DNA of 64,000 nt from Neolentinus lepideus HHB14362 ss-1 (Eukaryota > Basidiomycota > Agaricomycetes > Gloeophyllales > Gloeophyllaceae), in the NCBI GenBank assembly GCA_001632425.1, contig KV425551.1, positions 334,068 to 398,067 of the forward strand, in the 5' to 3' direction. The notes beneath the pieces are model-generated. The model did not search any database, was not told the DNA's origin, and saw nothing but the letters and a program-made list of their open reading frames with translations. Shown here piece after piece: positions 1 to 10,151 of this stretch (its first letter is position 1; each line of letters starts with the position of its first letter). A program made the translations under genes and the position numbers.

Positions 1-723
1 ACCACTTACCGGCTGAAAGTACAAAAACGATCGATTACCTGTCTAATTTAGGCCGGCCTGGTGTGCACAGTGCATGGAAGACGAAATTTACAGTTCTCGC
101 CCCCTGCGGGATTCTTTCTTGAAATGTCGAACTGCTGGAAAAAGGGTCTCTTCTTTCTCGCTTTACTAAACATGGTCATGACGCCTGCTAAGCAGCGAAT
201 TCCAGAACGTATCAGGACCTGCTTTCAGATCGCCGCAGGAATTCCACTAAACGGAGGTTTGGCACGTTGAAAACTCACTCGCAGCGCTGTCCACACTATC
301 AGTCACTATCAGTCACCATCTGAATTGTTGGTGATACATGGCATTTCAACGTAACAATTTCGCTCAGCTGAGGTGGGGATCCACACGGGTCTCGGGTGCA
401 TCGTCTGAGCCAAACATGCTTGATCGGATTTTACGAGCTGCAGGGTTACTGACAGCACTAGTGCAGACCAGTGTGCTTTCTAGCTGGAAAGAGATTGAGA
501 ACACAAAGTGCATTAACCCTACATTCAGCCCGTCAAGCTTCACTGGCACTGCCAGAGGATTCCGACTCGGATTAAGAAACGTTAATTTAATGTTAGTGAC
601 CAGTAAGATGCGTTCTTAGTAGTGACGTCACACGTCTAGCGCTGAAATAAGCGCCCACAAAGTGCACTTGCAACTTCAACTCGAATTCGTGGATAATCGT
701 TATTCGCGTCGTTGTTTGTCCTG
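1..723. other. Gene-free left edge
   Basis: No reading frame here shows splice-linked exons or a recognisable protein. The short open frames at 61-270 and 338-619 have no domain or family resemblance that I can see. A small imperfect repeat of ATCAGTCAC lies near 299-318. The last part probably holds the promoter of the gene starting at 724. Confidence 0.5.
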
Positions 724-1845
724 ATGAGCGCCGACAGCGTCGCCGATAGAAGCGTAGATTCCCATGCCATCCGCCGCGCCCGAACTGGCTACTCTGCGAC
801 TATGTTGGAAATGACTTTCAAGAACAAGCGTCAGACCGAACGACTCCTCAAACCCGAGCTGGACAACGGGAATCTTACTCATCATGACTACAACCTCACC
901 GCCAATTTCTTCGGGGGTTGGTCTATGTACGCCCCTGTCAGCCATGTGTATTTATTAATACGGTTCGGTGCTAACGAGCTCACACTCAGGAAGCTTTCGG
1001 GTTGGTAGGCCTCGTGCTACCCTACATCGTCCCACCCGCTGCGTTGGCACTCTTTGGCTGTTCAAAACCCGTTACAGTGACTCGTCGCGCAGGCTTTGCT
1101 TTTTTGTTGGGCGGGGCGGGTATTTTCATAGGCCAAGGCTACTATATTCAACGGCAGGTGCAGTTCATTCAGCAGCTCGAGAACCCCAAAGGGTTTGAGC
1201 GTGCAGTGGACAACGTGTTCCATGGAATTAATCCCAGGACACCTGTTCAGTTCAAACTACCTCCCATTGTTTTGGGCGGAAAGGTGCCTGACTCAAAAGC
1301 CAAGGAGAATGATCCGGTTGGAATAGGCATGGAACCCGGCAAAGAAGTGGAAGAAGGCCTCATGGTCGACCGTATGGAGGACATCGAGTCGCCTGCGTCC
1401 CGTTGGTGTCTGTCTCTGCGAACCCAGCACCTCGTTTTACCGTCTCGCTGACTATTGTCTCATGTCGCCAGATCAAGCGCACTCAGCTGCATCTCCCTCG
1501 ACAAGTTCTTCAGAGGCCCAGCCATCGTCACGACCGAATTCCGTATGGGACAAAATACGTGCCGCCAATGCAGCCCAAGGTCCTCAATCATCATGGAATG
1601 CTATCCGGCGACGTTCCACTGAGTCACCTGCCTCACCGCCATCGTCACCAGCTTCATGTACCCAGAGTAAGGCGAGATCTGGCATTCCGACTGGTGACAA
1701 TGTTCAGGTGCTCGTGATTGACGAGAACGAGGATCCCGAGAGGGTGGTGGAACAAAAGAGGTTTGATGAGATGCTAGAGGAGGAAAGACGGAGGGCTGCG
1801 GGCCTAGATGGTCCAAGGAAGGGTAGCCCAGACAAATGGCTATGA
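724..1845 (+). CDS. Unrecognised two-TM membrane protein
   Basis: I do not recognise this family. Three exons read continuously: 724-936, then an intron at 937-989 (donor GTCAGC, branch CTAAC, acceptor CAG), then about 990-1400, then a second intron to about 1472, and a last exon ending at 1845. The junction across the first intron reads YAP-EAFGLVGLVLPYIV. Two hydrophobic segments follow (about LVGLVLPYIVPPAALALFG and FAFLLGGAGIFIGQGYY), separated by a short basic loop. A soluble segment follows that is rich in K/E, then a Ser/Pro-rich linker and an acidic helical C-terminus ending GSPDKWL. The start at 724 is the ATG that keeps the longest frame. The exact second donor is ambiguous, because two GT sites give the same phase. 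A small integral membrane protein is inferred; the compartment is unknown. Confidence 0.6.
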
Positions 1846-1948
1846 GATGGCTTCTGGAGTGAGTCTTCGTATGTGCCTCTTGACAAACACAATGTATTAT
1901 TCGGGCCAAATCTTTTCAAATGACAATGTAACAACCTCAGTCGAATAA

Positions 1949-2572
1949 TCATATTTCCTGACTATCGAATCTCCTGGCTGACTCAGTTATGTACAAGTTA
2001 AGGTTGTTCAGACGGCTCTCTAGACTATTGAAACGACTGTCTATGTGGTTGAACTGCCCGTCTATTCTGTTGTGCTGCCCGTCCACCCGATTAAACTGTG
2101 CGTCGACACGATTGAATTGATCGTCTACCCGGTCAAACATTCCTCGCATCCCACCCAACTGTTCGTCCACATGTGACTTCACAGCATCGAGATGCTCGTG
2201 GAAACTATCAGCTTGTCGCTGATTTTCTGCATCACTCCTCAAGTGCTTCTCCAGGCCAGCGGCGATGAAAGTCAGCTGCCCCTCCATCTGTCTAATTCGC
2301 TCCTCCAGGTCGTCGAAACGCGCCCTCATGTGCGTCTCCACGTTGTCAATGCGCTGAACGAGGTGGCGCTCGATGTCTCTGAGCGCGTCCAGGATCATGT
2401 TCGATTCTTGAACAGGAAGGCCGTTCTGTGCGACGGGAGGCGCGGCTTCTCCAGAGTGCAATGGGGAACTCGGACTGCTGTCATCTGATGATGCAAACAA
2501 GCGCATCATGGGCGTGGAGGCAGAGGCAGAGCTGAGTACTGTATTCAGCAATTCGGTCGCAGGAATACACAT
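1949..2572 (-). CDS. Heptad-repeat coiled-coil protein, unknown family
   Basis: Intronless 207-residue frame on the minus strand. Residues 1-55 are Ser/Pro-rich and probably disordered. Residues 56-140 form an amphipathic helix with a charged pattern (ERHLVQRIDNVETHMRARFD). From residue 146 to about 194 there are seven back-to-back heptads of the form F-N-R-V-D-x-Q (FDRVDDQ, FNRVDAQ, FNRVDGQ, HNRIDGQ, FNHIDSR, FNSLESR, then a degenerate one). This regular a/d hydrophobic spacing strongly predicts a parallel coiled coil. There is no signal peptide, TM segment or enzyme motif. Its 3' end lies 104 bp from the 3' end of the upstream plus-strand gene, so the two converge. Function unknown; an oligomerising or scaffold role is only an inference. 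A start at Met22 or Met23 is also possible. Confidence 0.6.
   Translation of the reverse strand: MCIPATELLNTVLSSASASTPMMRLFASSDDSSPSSPLHSGEAAPPVAQNGLPVQESNMILDALRDIERHLVQRIDNVETHMRARFDDLEERIRQMEGQLTFIAAGLEKHLRSDAENQRQADSFHEHLDAVKSHVDEQLGGMRGMFDRVDDQFNRVDAQFNRVDGQHNRIDGQFNHIDSRFNSLESRLNNLNLYITESARRFDSQEI
2012..2137 (-). repeat. 21-nt tandem coding repeat (heptads)
   Basis: Six consecutive, partly diverged 21-nt units encode the F-N-R-V-D-x-Q heptads of the coiled-coil protein. The nucleotide units share the core GATCAATT/GACCAATT-like pattern on the minus strand and have drifted mostly at silent or conservative positions, as expected for unit duplication followed by selection to keep the heptad. 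Confidence 0.75.
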
Positions 2573-4189
2573 CTATCTTAGCTCCTACTGCTGGATGCGT
2601 CTAGGCTAGTGTATATTATGGATAGCGCTGGCAGTAGCCTGCCAAAATCTCCTTTAGGTACGTTTCCCACACAGCCACTGCCCTAATCCGCGCAACTCTT
2701 GCCGGATTGGGTGCTGAGCGTGTCTGAGCCCTCTCAAACTGCATGTACCGTGTCCTCTGTACAACTGTTGGCTGGCTACATACTCTGTAATATATGTTCT
2801 GGTTTTACTGATGGACTTGTCTCCTCTGGAAGTACCTTGTCTCTAAGTTGATTCTCGCGAAAGGTATGTACATAATACATGACAATCGTCGCTTGAGAGC
2901 TCGAGTGTCGCACAACTTAAGGTCGACACGGCGCTCGAGATACAAAATGACAGACGGCAGTTATTATTTCTGCAGGCCCAGGAATTACTTCCATTACCAT
3001 GACTGATAGACATGTATTCGTGTACACGTTTCTCCTCGTAACACTGGCCGGGCTCGCTGCCGTGCAGCTTTCCCCCAATGTACGCTCACTCACTGTACGT
3101 GCGCACCTCATGATTTCCCGTTGTAATGGTGTGGTCTTGATCAGCTCAATAATACCAGTATGCTATAGAGTGCATAGTACAGTGGAAAAAGAGCTGCAGA
3201 CGGCATAGAAAATTAATGATTCAAGCAGTGGCGCGAGATCGCTAAGCTGTCTTACCAGATTGAGCAACCTCGACCTAATGGGGACGGCCGGACTTATTTT
3301 TAGCTGACATGCAAAGAATTGGCAGGCTACTGCGAAGCCTATCGTGAATATACACAAGTCTCCCTGTGAACCTCGTTGCTCGCCTACTCGGGTTCACTGA
3401 GGAGACGTCGCTAGCAAGTCTAGGATGCGTCATAGATGTGGCCCGAAAATGCGGACGCGGCGAGCGGGTTATTTTGACATGCTGGTATATCTTATGGGTT
3501 AGTCTAAGCCCGTTAGTGCCGTGATGTGATCAGCATCCTGACATTGCGTGAGGAGTCTGAAAATTTACACGTTTGACATGACACCCCACTGTGGTTCAGG
3601 AGTAGAATTGGCTCACTACATTCTGTTCTGATCATGGGTAGACCGTCAGTTCAGGCGCAGTCTGGACTAATACGCTGTGCGATTCTTCACGGATCAAAAC
3701 AGCGGCCATGGATGACCGTAGCCATTGATATACGAGAGCGGGACCGAGAGGGTGCCAAATGTTAATCTAATCGTTCTCTTCTTCAGTATCTGGTGCTTCG
3801 TTGAACATTATTGAGTGCCGGATTAATCGTATCCGAACTCCCTTGACGTCAAGCACGGTCTATCTTAAGGATTGTCGGCATATCGGAGAGACGTCGACGA
3901 TGAACAGGCTATTTGCAGCGAACTTGCCACATATTTGTCAACAACAGCGAGGTATTAGGCAGGAATATTTTAGATAGTTGGGGCCGTAGTGATGGTCAAG
4001 AGCAGGAAGGTGAACACACGTGGAAGGCACTTTGATTGACTTCGGGATTTGGCGGTCTAGGCTGGCACTCTCCTTCAATGTCCTCGCCTTGACTGTCTCG
4101 TTTCATTCAGCGAACGCACAATTTCTTTGCACCTGCCTCTGGCCGTCGTCTCTCTTTTACTTCTGTATCGTTTCCCGTAACACTCACGA
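2573..4189. other. Gene-poor spacer, 1.6 kb
   Basis: I see no exon chain or recognisable protein on either strand. Short frames at 2917-3111, 2999-3208 and 3163-3357 lack motifs and splice partners. The left end should hold the promoter of the heptad-repeat gene. The right end, with pyrimidine-rich stretches at about 4060-4180, looks like the 5' leader of the Rho-GEF gene. Confidence 0.5.
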
Positions 4190-7100
4190 ATGAACGCGCC
4201 AAGCGTCGATGCATTCAAGCCCTTGCCGTCACCGGCTAGAGACGAAAAGCTTCCTCCCGTGCCGCCAGAGATCACCGACCTCCCGTTGCCATCCCCGCCC
4301 CCCAAGATCCTCCAGAACAATGGCGACCTCGACCCCGCAGAGTTCCAGGGCCGCCAGGGACTGCGGCCACCGCCAATCGCCACGCCTGCGTACGGGGACA
4401 CCTCGCTGGGACCAGGTGTGTACTATTCACTTCATGGTTACGGCCCACTCAATGGACCCGTACGATGTAATTAGGATCGAGTCAGCTTCCTTTAACGCCT
4501 GTCAGTCCAAGTGGATCTGTGAGCTCAGCTCCTTCGTCTCCTGGAGGGGAAGGCAAATCCAAAAAGGCCAATCCCTTGGTGGACCTGATTGAGACCGAGA
4601 AGTTGTATGTCGACCAGTTGACTGGTGTTATACGAGTTTGTACCTCCGCATGTCTGTTCCCTTTCTCTGAACGCTTACGAATGCGGGTGCATCTCCAGAA
4701 AGTAGCATCGGCGTGGTCCCGAAACAACTTGCCTCCGCCCGAGTTAGATGGCATGTTTAGAAGTATAGAGGCCGTGTACAAGGCGAATCGGTCTTTGCTT
4801 AGCGTATGTAGCCTCCTTCACTAGTCTCAGTGCGATTCACCGTTGCGTCACGTAGAAACTGAAAGACATCGGGACCAATCCTTCATCCCCTAAAGCTCTT
4901 GGCGATCTCCTTATGCGCTGGGTAAGTACGTAGGCATTGAAGAATCTCTTACATAACCGACCCTTCCCTCAGATTGATGATCTAGAGTCCCCATATACAT
5001 CCTACTGCAACACGTATTATTCTGGTCTTGACAGCTGGGACCCAGTAAGAACGAATTCACGTCTCCCAATCGTTCTGGCTACATTCTCTGCCTCGGTCCC
5101 TCCTCCTCTCCCACCTCATTCTCCGGAACACCCGTCCAGCCCACCCCTGTGGACTCTAGACCAGCTGTTCCTCCTCCCCAAAGGCCGGCTGAAGTACTAC
5201 AAGAGGTTGTACGGCAGGTTGTTAAAGAGCACTGTAGCGGGGCGGAGCGATCATAAGCTTCTGGTGGGAGCTGTAGAGAGATTGGACAAGTTGGTGAGCG
5301 TGGTGGAAGAGAGGGCTGAGATGACCCCCGCTGGCTCCAGCGGGCCGAGAGAATCAGCCATCGGTGAGGTTCCGGAAGTGCGAAGGGGAAGGGGAAGGGA
5401 AAGCCACGTTGAGGCTGGGGAGGACGAGGTTGTGATTGACATGAGAGCGCAGTTGAGGACAGACAGTGCGCAATTCAGCGATGCACGGGGTAGTACGAGT
5501 GGCAGCAGCTCAGCGAGAGGGAGCACATTCTCCGGCGGGTAAGTTAATGTACTCTTTGATGCGAGACGATGTGATGACTTCTTATAGCGAACGGCTGAGC
5601 AGAGAGACTGCCTCGACGTCTATAGGTCGAGAGTCTACTTCTACACTGTCGACTCCTATCACCGACCTTGAACGCCGGCTCGCGACAGACAGGGTGTTGG
5701 ATATTTTCACTATGAAGCCGAAGGTATATTTCGCAACCAAATTCCATCCTGAATGGACTTTGAGTCTTTTCCATTTCACAGCAAGTTCGCCTGCAAATCT
5801 CTCCTCCCGCGCTCACCTACGCCAGAGAGTTGCGCTTCTCGGGTGATGTCGTTATCACGTTTATTCCTCGGGCTACTGGTGTCGAAGTCGTTCATCCGCA
5901 GGGGCATATCTTCTTGCTCACAGATTTGTTCTTGATCTGTGAGCGGATAGCTCCTGAAGAGCGAGCTTCATTGGATGGCGCAGACATGTGGCTTTGTTAT
6001 CCGCCCCTTGCTGGAAAACATCTCAGAGTCGCAGAGGTGGGTGAGAGTGGTGAGTGCATCATCGAGGAGTAAGTTCGCCCATACAGATGACGCTGACCAT
6101 GGCTATTTCAGATACTGACGTGCAAGTTACGATCTTACGGAAGGAAGTTGTGATCTTGCGCACTGAATCCGTGTACGCGCGAGACAAGCTCGTCGCCGAC
6201 ATGAAGGAATGCATTGACTTTGCCTCGAGTGGTAAGTGCGCAAGATAGTCACCATCAGCAGCGTTTTACCCTATTCCCTTAGCTGCACCTCTGTCCAAGT
6301 CCCTTCCACCGCCTATGCCTCCTCTGCCTTCGTCTCTGTCACCTGTTGGTTCATCTGGATCCAGTGCATTCTCCCGATCGCCATCTGCCCCTCTTCCATC
6401 CGAACGGATTACCTCCCCGCCAGCGTCCATCCACGAGCAGATACGTTCTCCGTCTCCATCGCAGCAATCCATTCAATCTCTGAATCGGAGCATGACCAAT
6501 ATGTCCGTCACGTCGCCTGACGGCAATGGTCCACCGTTTGCCTTCCAGTCCTTCAGTCCGGGTCAAGTCATGCCTCCTTCTAGGAGCGCTAGCATTGCCT
6601 CGAACGGCAGCTTTGGAGCTGGTCCCAGTAGAGGACCTGAGTCCGCGTCTGGTCTGCCAGGTAATTCGAGGGGTATTTCGCCAGGCCAAGTAATGGGTCC
6701 AGGGCAGATTGTGGGATCAGGACCAGGACCAGGACCAGGACAGATCATGGGACCGGGACACGTGATGAGACCAGGACCAGGACCGAGCCAAATGATATCT
6801 CCAGAGATGCAAGGACCTCATCGTCCCTATCCTCCCAATGGCCCGATGCTGATGGGCCATCAACCTTTTCTACCTCCCCAACAATTCCCTCAAGGTCAAA
6901 TGCCACCCCGCGGACCACCAGGACCTTATGGTTCCCCCCAGCGATCGCCCTCGGATCCCTATTCCCCTGGTGGACCTGGTCAGTTGCGCAAAGTGGCATC
7001 CACTCCGAATATGCCGCCGCAATTCGATCCTAGGGGCCTACCTCCAGTCCCACCTTTGCCAGGAGGTCCTCCAGGCGCCGACTTTGGCCCTCGCAGCGAC

Positions 7101-7607
7101 TCGTTACCAGTATTACACGCTCCTCAGGCGAGACCGTTGTTGCCTTCTGCATTGAACGCACGCGCTGCCTCGGTAGCGATGTCTGGACCGGCGTCTTTCC
7201 GAGAACCAAGTCCACCACCTTCCCCCGTAGAGGAGGAAGCGCCGAAGGGTCCTGTCACGTCGTCAATCACTGCCCAGATGAAATGCAAGGTTTTCCTTCA
7301 GCAGCATCATGCACAGTGGAAGAGTTTGGGTTCGGCTAAATTAAAGCTTTATACTCAGCAGCCCACCAATATGAAGCAATTGGTGGTAGAAGCTGAGGAC
7401 AAACGTAAAACCGTCCTAATTTCGACGATTGTGCTCAATGACGGTGTTGAACGAGTGGGGAAGACGGGCGTAGCAGTGGAGCTGAGTGATAAGGGTGCAC
7501 GGACGGGGATCATCTACATGATCCAGCTGAGAAACGAGACTTCGGCACAAGGCTTGTTTGATTCACTACTAGCCGGCTCGGACAGGGCAGCGGGGCGAGG
7601 GGGTTAA
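4190..7607 (+). CDS. Rho guanine nucleotide exchange factor (DH-PH)
   Basis: Predicted activator of Rho-family GTPases, about 990 residues in nine exons. After a Pro-rich N-terminus, a Dbl-homology domain begins near LVDLIETEKLYVDQLTGVIR and runs to about RLDKLVSVVEERAEM (about 5320). An acidic and Ser-rich insert follows, then a PH domain from about YARELRFSGDVVITF to DMKECIDFASS (about 5800-6230). The long last exon is Pro/Gly/Ser-rich low complexity and ends in a second PH-like fold (MKCKVFLQQHHAQWKSLGS to TSAQGLFDSLLAG, about 7280-7570). At about 6052 the GGTGAGTGC donor keeps frame into the exon reading DTDVQVTILRKEV; the GTAAGT 20 nt downstream gives a frame with a stop. DH-PH order is standard for Rho-GEFs. 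The specific GTPase (Cdc42, Rho or Rac) cannot be read from sequence. It converges on the Ngl2 gene. Confidence 0.85.
6714..6785 (+). repeat. GGACCA microsatellite coding Gly-Pro
   Basis: Short tandem runs of CAGGAC/GGACCA around 6714-6745 and again near 6770-6785 encode GPGPGPGQ-type residues in the low-complexity linker of the Rho-GEF. Length polymorphism between strains would be expected. Confidence 0.7.
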
Positions 7608-7904
7608 TGTTTTCTGGGACTGTCCAATTATTTTACGAAGTCATGATCGGACTACGCTATCCTTTTTCCGGCATAGAGTACGGAGGATCTTAATACTGCT
7701 TGTCATTACTTTTTGAGTCCCTTCTCTGAACATTCCTTTTCAATGCTCTCTTTTGTTTCTCTCTGACCACTTCATAAGCTGATTTCTGTAATCTCGTAAC
7801 GCATTTCTTCCACGCCACGACACATATACCACTTACATGAAATCCGGTTACCCCCGCCTCCTCGACGTAGCTAGCGACAGGTTCCCTGTTCATAAGGCTA
7901 TATT

Positions 7905-9692
7905 CTAGACTGAAGCTTGTGGCTCATCGCTGCGCTTGGACCAAGCCACTTCTGCCACGAGAGACACATGATCACTCCCGCTAATGCCTAGGCGGGGAAG
8001 TCCTGGCTTAAGGTCTTCCGTTTGGAGCGGGGACAATAGCCCAAATACAGTCGAGATTTGGTTCGGGGGATCCATTACGAAGATGTAATCTAGGAAACTC
8101 GATGTTCAATCATAAACTAGCGTGAGGGCGAAGGCACAGAAGCTTACCGAGGGTTGCTTGCCAATAATGAGTATAACTGGTCCATTCCGGTTCATGCATG
8201 CCAAGTCTATGACCCCCCTCAGCCTCACTGCAACTGAATCTGTCACCAAAAACGCGTATTTTTTCGCCGTTGCTCTGAGCTTTAGCAAGCCTAAAACCAT
8301 CATCGTAAAGGCTCTTCAAACGACGACCATCATGCGCAGAGTAAAGGTCGAGCAGCTCGGCTGTGGTCAATAGTCCGTCCTTTGGAGCCGCCCGCCTGGC
8401 GTTCGTGATCATGCGGTCGGGATCTGGCTCATCCTCGCCCTGTTCGCTGGTCTGGACAGTGGCACCTTCGCCATCGTCCGCCAATGTTTTAGGCACGTCC
8501 ACAGCGACGCTAGGATCGATCGTGGTGTGCACGACACGGGAGAAGGAGAGGCGTTCTTCTTGGGACGGTAAGATGGGATCTCCGACGAGGAGAGCGTAAG
8601 TAGCGTCGTCGGGTGGTGCGTTGAAGTCTGGGTGCCCGATCGTGAGTACAGCCTCGACTGGCAACTTGTAGCGGATGCCTTCACTCACCACCGGCGACGA
8701 TGCAAGGCCAGTCGTCATAGCCGTTGTTCTTCTGAAACCAGATAACTTCCCGACGTAATATTCCCGCTTGTCTATAGGACCCGGTATTTAGTGGAGAACA
8801 AACGGTCCTTGCAGCATAAACTCACCTAGCTCGTTCGTATGTATATCTAATCATAAGAGATCAGTGGAGTGTTATTGAGTTCCGATATGAACAAACTTTG
8901 GGTGCCAGAATAGATGCGTAGTAGCAACCACTAATCCTTGCTGCTCCGAACCAACAGCCTTCAGAGCTACTACATTTGCGATATTCTTCGTGTGAAAGCT
9001 ACTGCCACGACGCGCCCGTTCATTATCATTCTGCCTGATGTCCTCGTCATCGTAGAAGACTACCTTCTCAGCGACCTTCTCGAATAAATTCTTCTTGTAA
9101 GCTATAAGACTGCCATGCAGCTTTCTAGGACCGGCAGCGTATGTGTGGGAATAGCCTATACTTTCTAACACTGGGAACAACTTTTCTAATCGGTCGACTT
9201 CCTGTCCGGGGGTTGAGTCATACCACTGCAGCCTATGCCAAAGTATGCATCACCTGCAGGCAGACTATATCTGCGTTTCGGGATGCGATCTCAAGATATA
9301 TCATGTGCTCCCGTTGCGGTGCTTTCAAGCAATCGCTGTTGGGAAACAATTCACGACCTAACAAGCGTCGGTGTTCTGCCGGCTGGTGTAGAGCATATAC
9401 AACGCACGAACAAGACACTGGGCAAGCAGCTGGACATAGATCATTGCATCACATTCGTACGATGACATAGAAAGACACAGACATTCCAAGTCATGATTTT
9501 AATCCGTTGCTCAGCGGACCCACTATCTGTCTCTTGCAGCTTGAACCAAGTGCGAGGAATCGTGCGCCCCTTCTCCTCATCAATAAGTTGCGTTTTCTTG
9601 GGCTGTGACTGGGCTTTCTGTTTCTTACGCTTACGCTCTTCCTGGCGAGCCAGCTGCTCTGGAGTCAGTTGATATGCACCCTTATTGGACAT
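7905..9692 (-). CDS. NGL2: Ngl2-type RNA exonuclease (EEP family)
   Basis: Endonuclease/exonuclease/phosphatase fold enzyme of the Ccr4/Ngl/Angel group; yeast Ngl2 trims the 3' end of 5.8S rRNA. The lysine-rich N-terminus (MSNKGAYQLTPEQLARQEER) leads into the first catalytic strand IKIMTWN, then LLAQCLVRRELFPNSD. The catalytic glutamate appears in VCLQ-EVDRLEKLFP after splicing of an intron at about 9190-9240. HPKYTYERARQ, IVAGDFNAPP (catalytic Asp-Asn) and ISGSDHVSLVAEV (the SDH motif with catalytic Asp/His) complete the active site. Splicing at 8086-8142 restores TLDYIFVMDPPNQIS, a hallmark of the family. All catalytic motifs are present, so it should be active. The acidic insert after the DFN motif is common in fungal members. 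A start at 9692 is supported by the basic N-terminal region typical of Ngl2. About seven exons. Confidence 0.92.
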
Positions 9693-10151
9693 TCTGGTAG
9701 TGAAACGGAGCCCCAGTGTTTGACGTAGTTCTATAAATTGAAAGCAAGATCTTCGAGTGTGCCGCAGTGCACATGCCCTCAGAAAGGCTGTCGTCGCGAA
9801 TCTGGAGAAAGGCAGAATGATTGCGGACGCGACTGGGGAGTTCTGTGGCTGCTGAAGTCACTCGGGGCCGGATCCCTGGTCCCGTGCTTGCCACGTGGAC
9901 TGCCTGCTACGGCAGGAGGCATTTCTCGCTACAGGTGCATTCCTGCCTTGGTTTGGTGGTGTGGGACGGGTCGCTGGTATTATCGGTCAATCTGCCGCAT
10001 GCTTCGTGCTCTGATTCCTCTCAGGCAACGCTTTGGCTGCTTGTTTTCTTCTTCTGGCCGACGCAAAGCTTATACGCCCCCTCCTCCTTGTTTACGCGTC
10101 TCCCCAACCATCTCACAGCTTTCCAAGCGTTGCGCTCACGTACAACCTGCT
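9693..10151. promoter_or_regulatory. Divergent spacer, Ngl2 / M16 protease
   Basis: Head-to-head 459-bp interval that must hold the promoters and 5' leaders of both flanking genes. It is unusually open for non-coding DNA: a frame from about 9858 to 10013 reads coherently (AFLPWFGGVGRVAGIIGQSA) but has no in-frame ATG and no good splice partner, so I do not call a gene. Confidence 0.4.
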
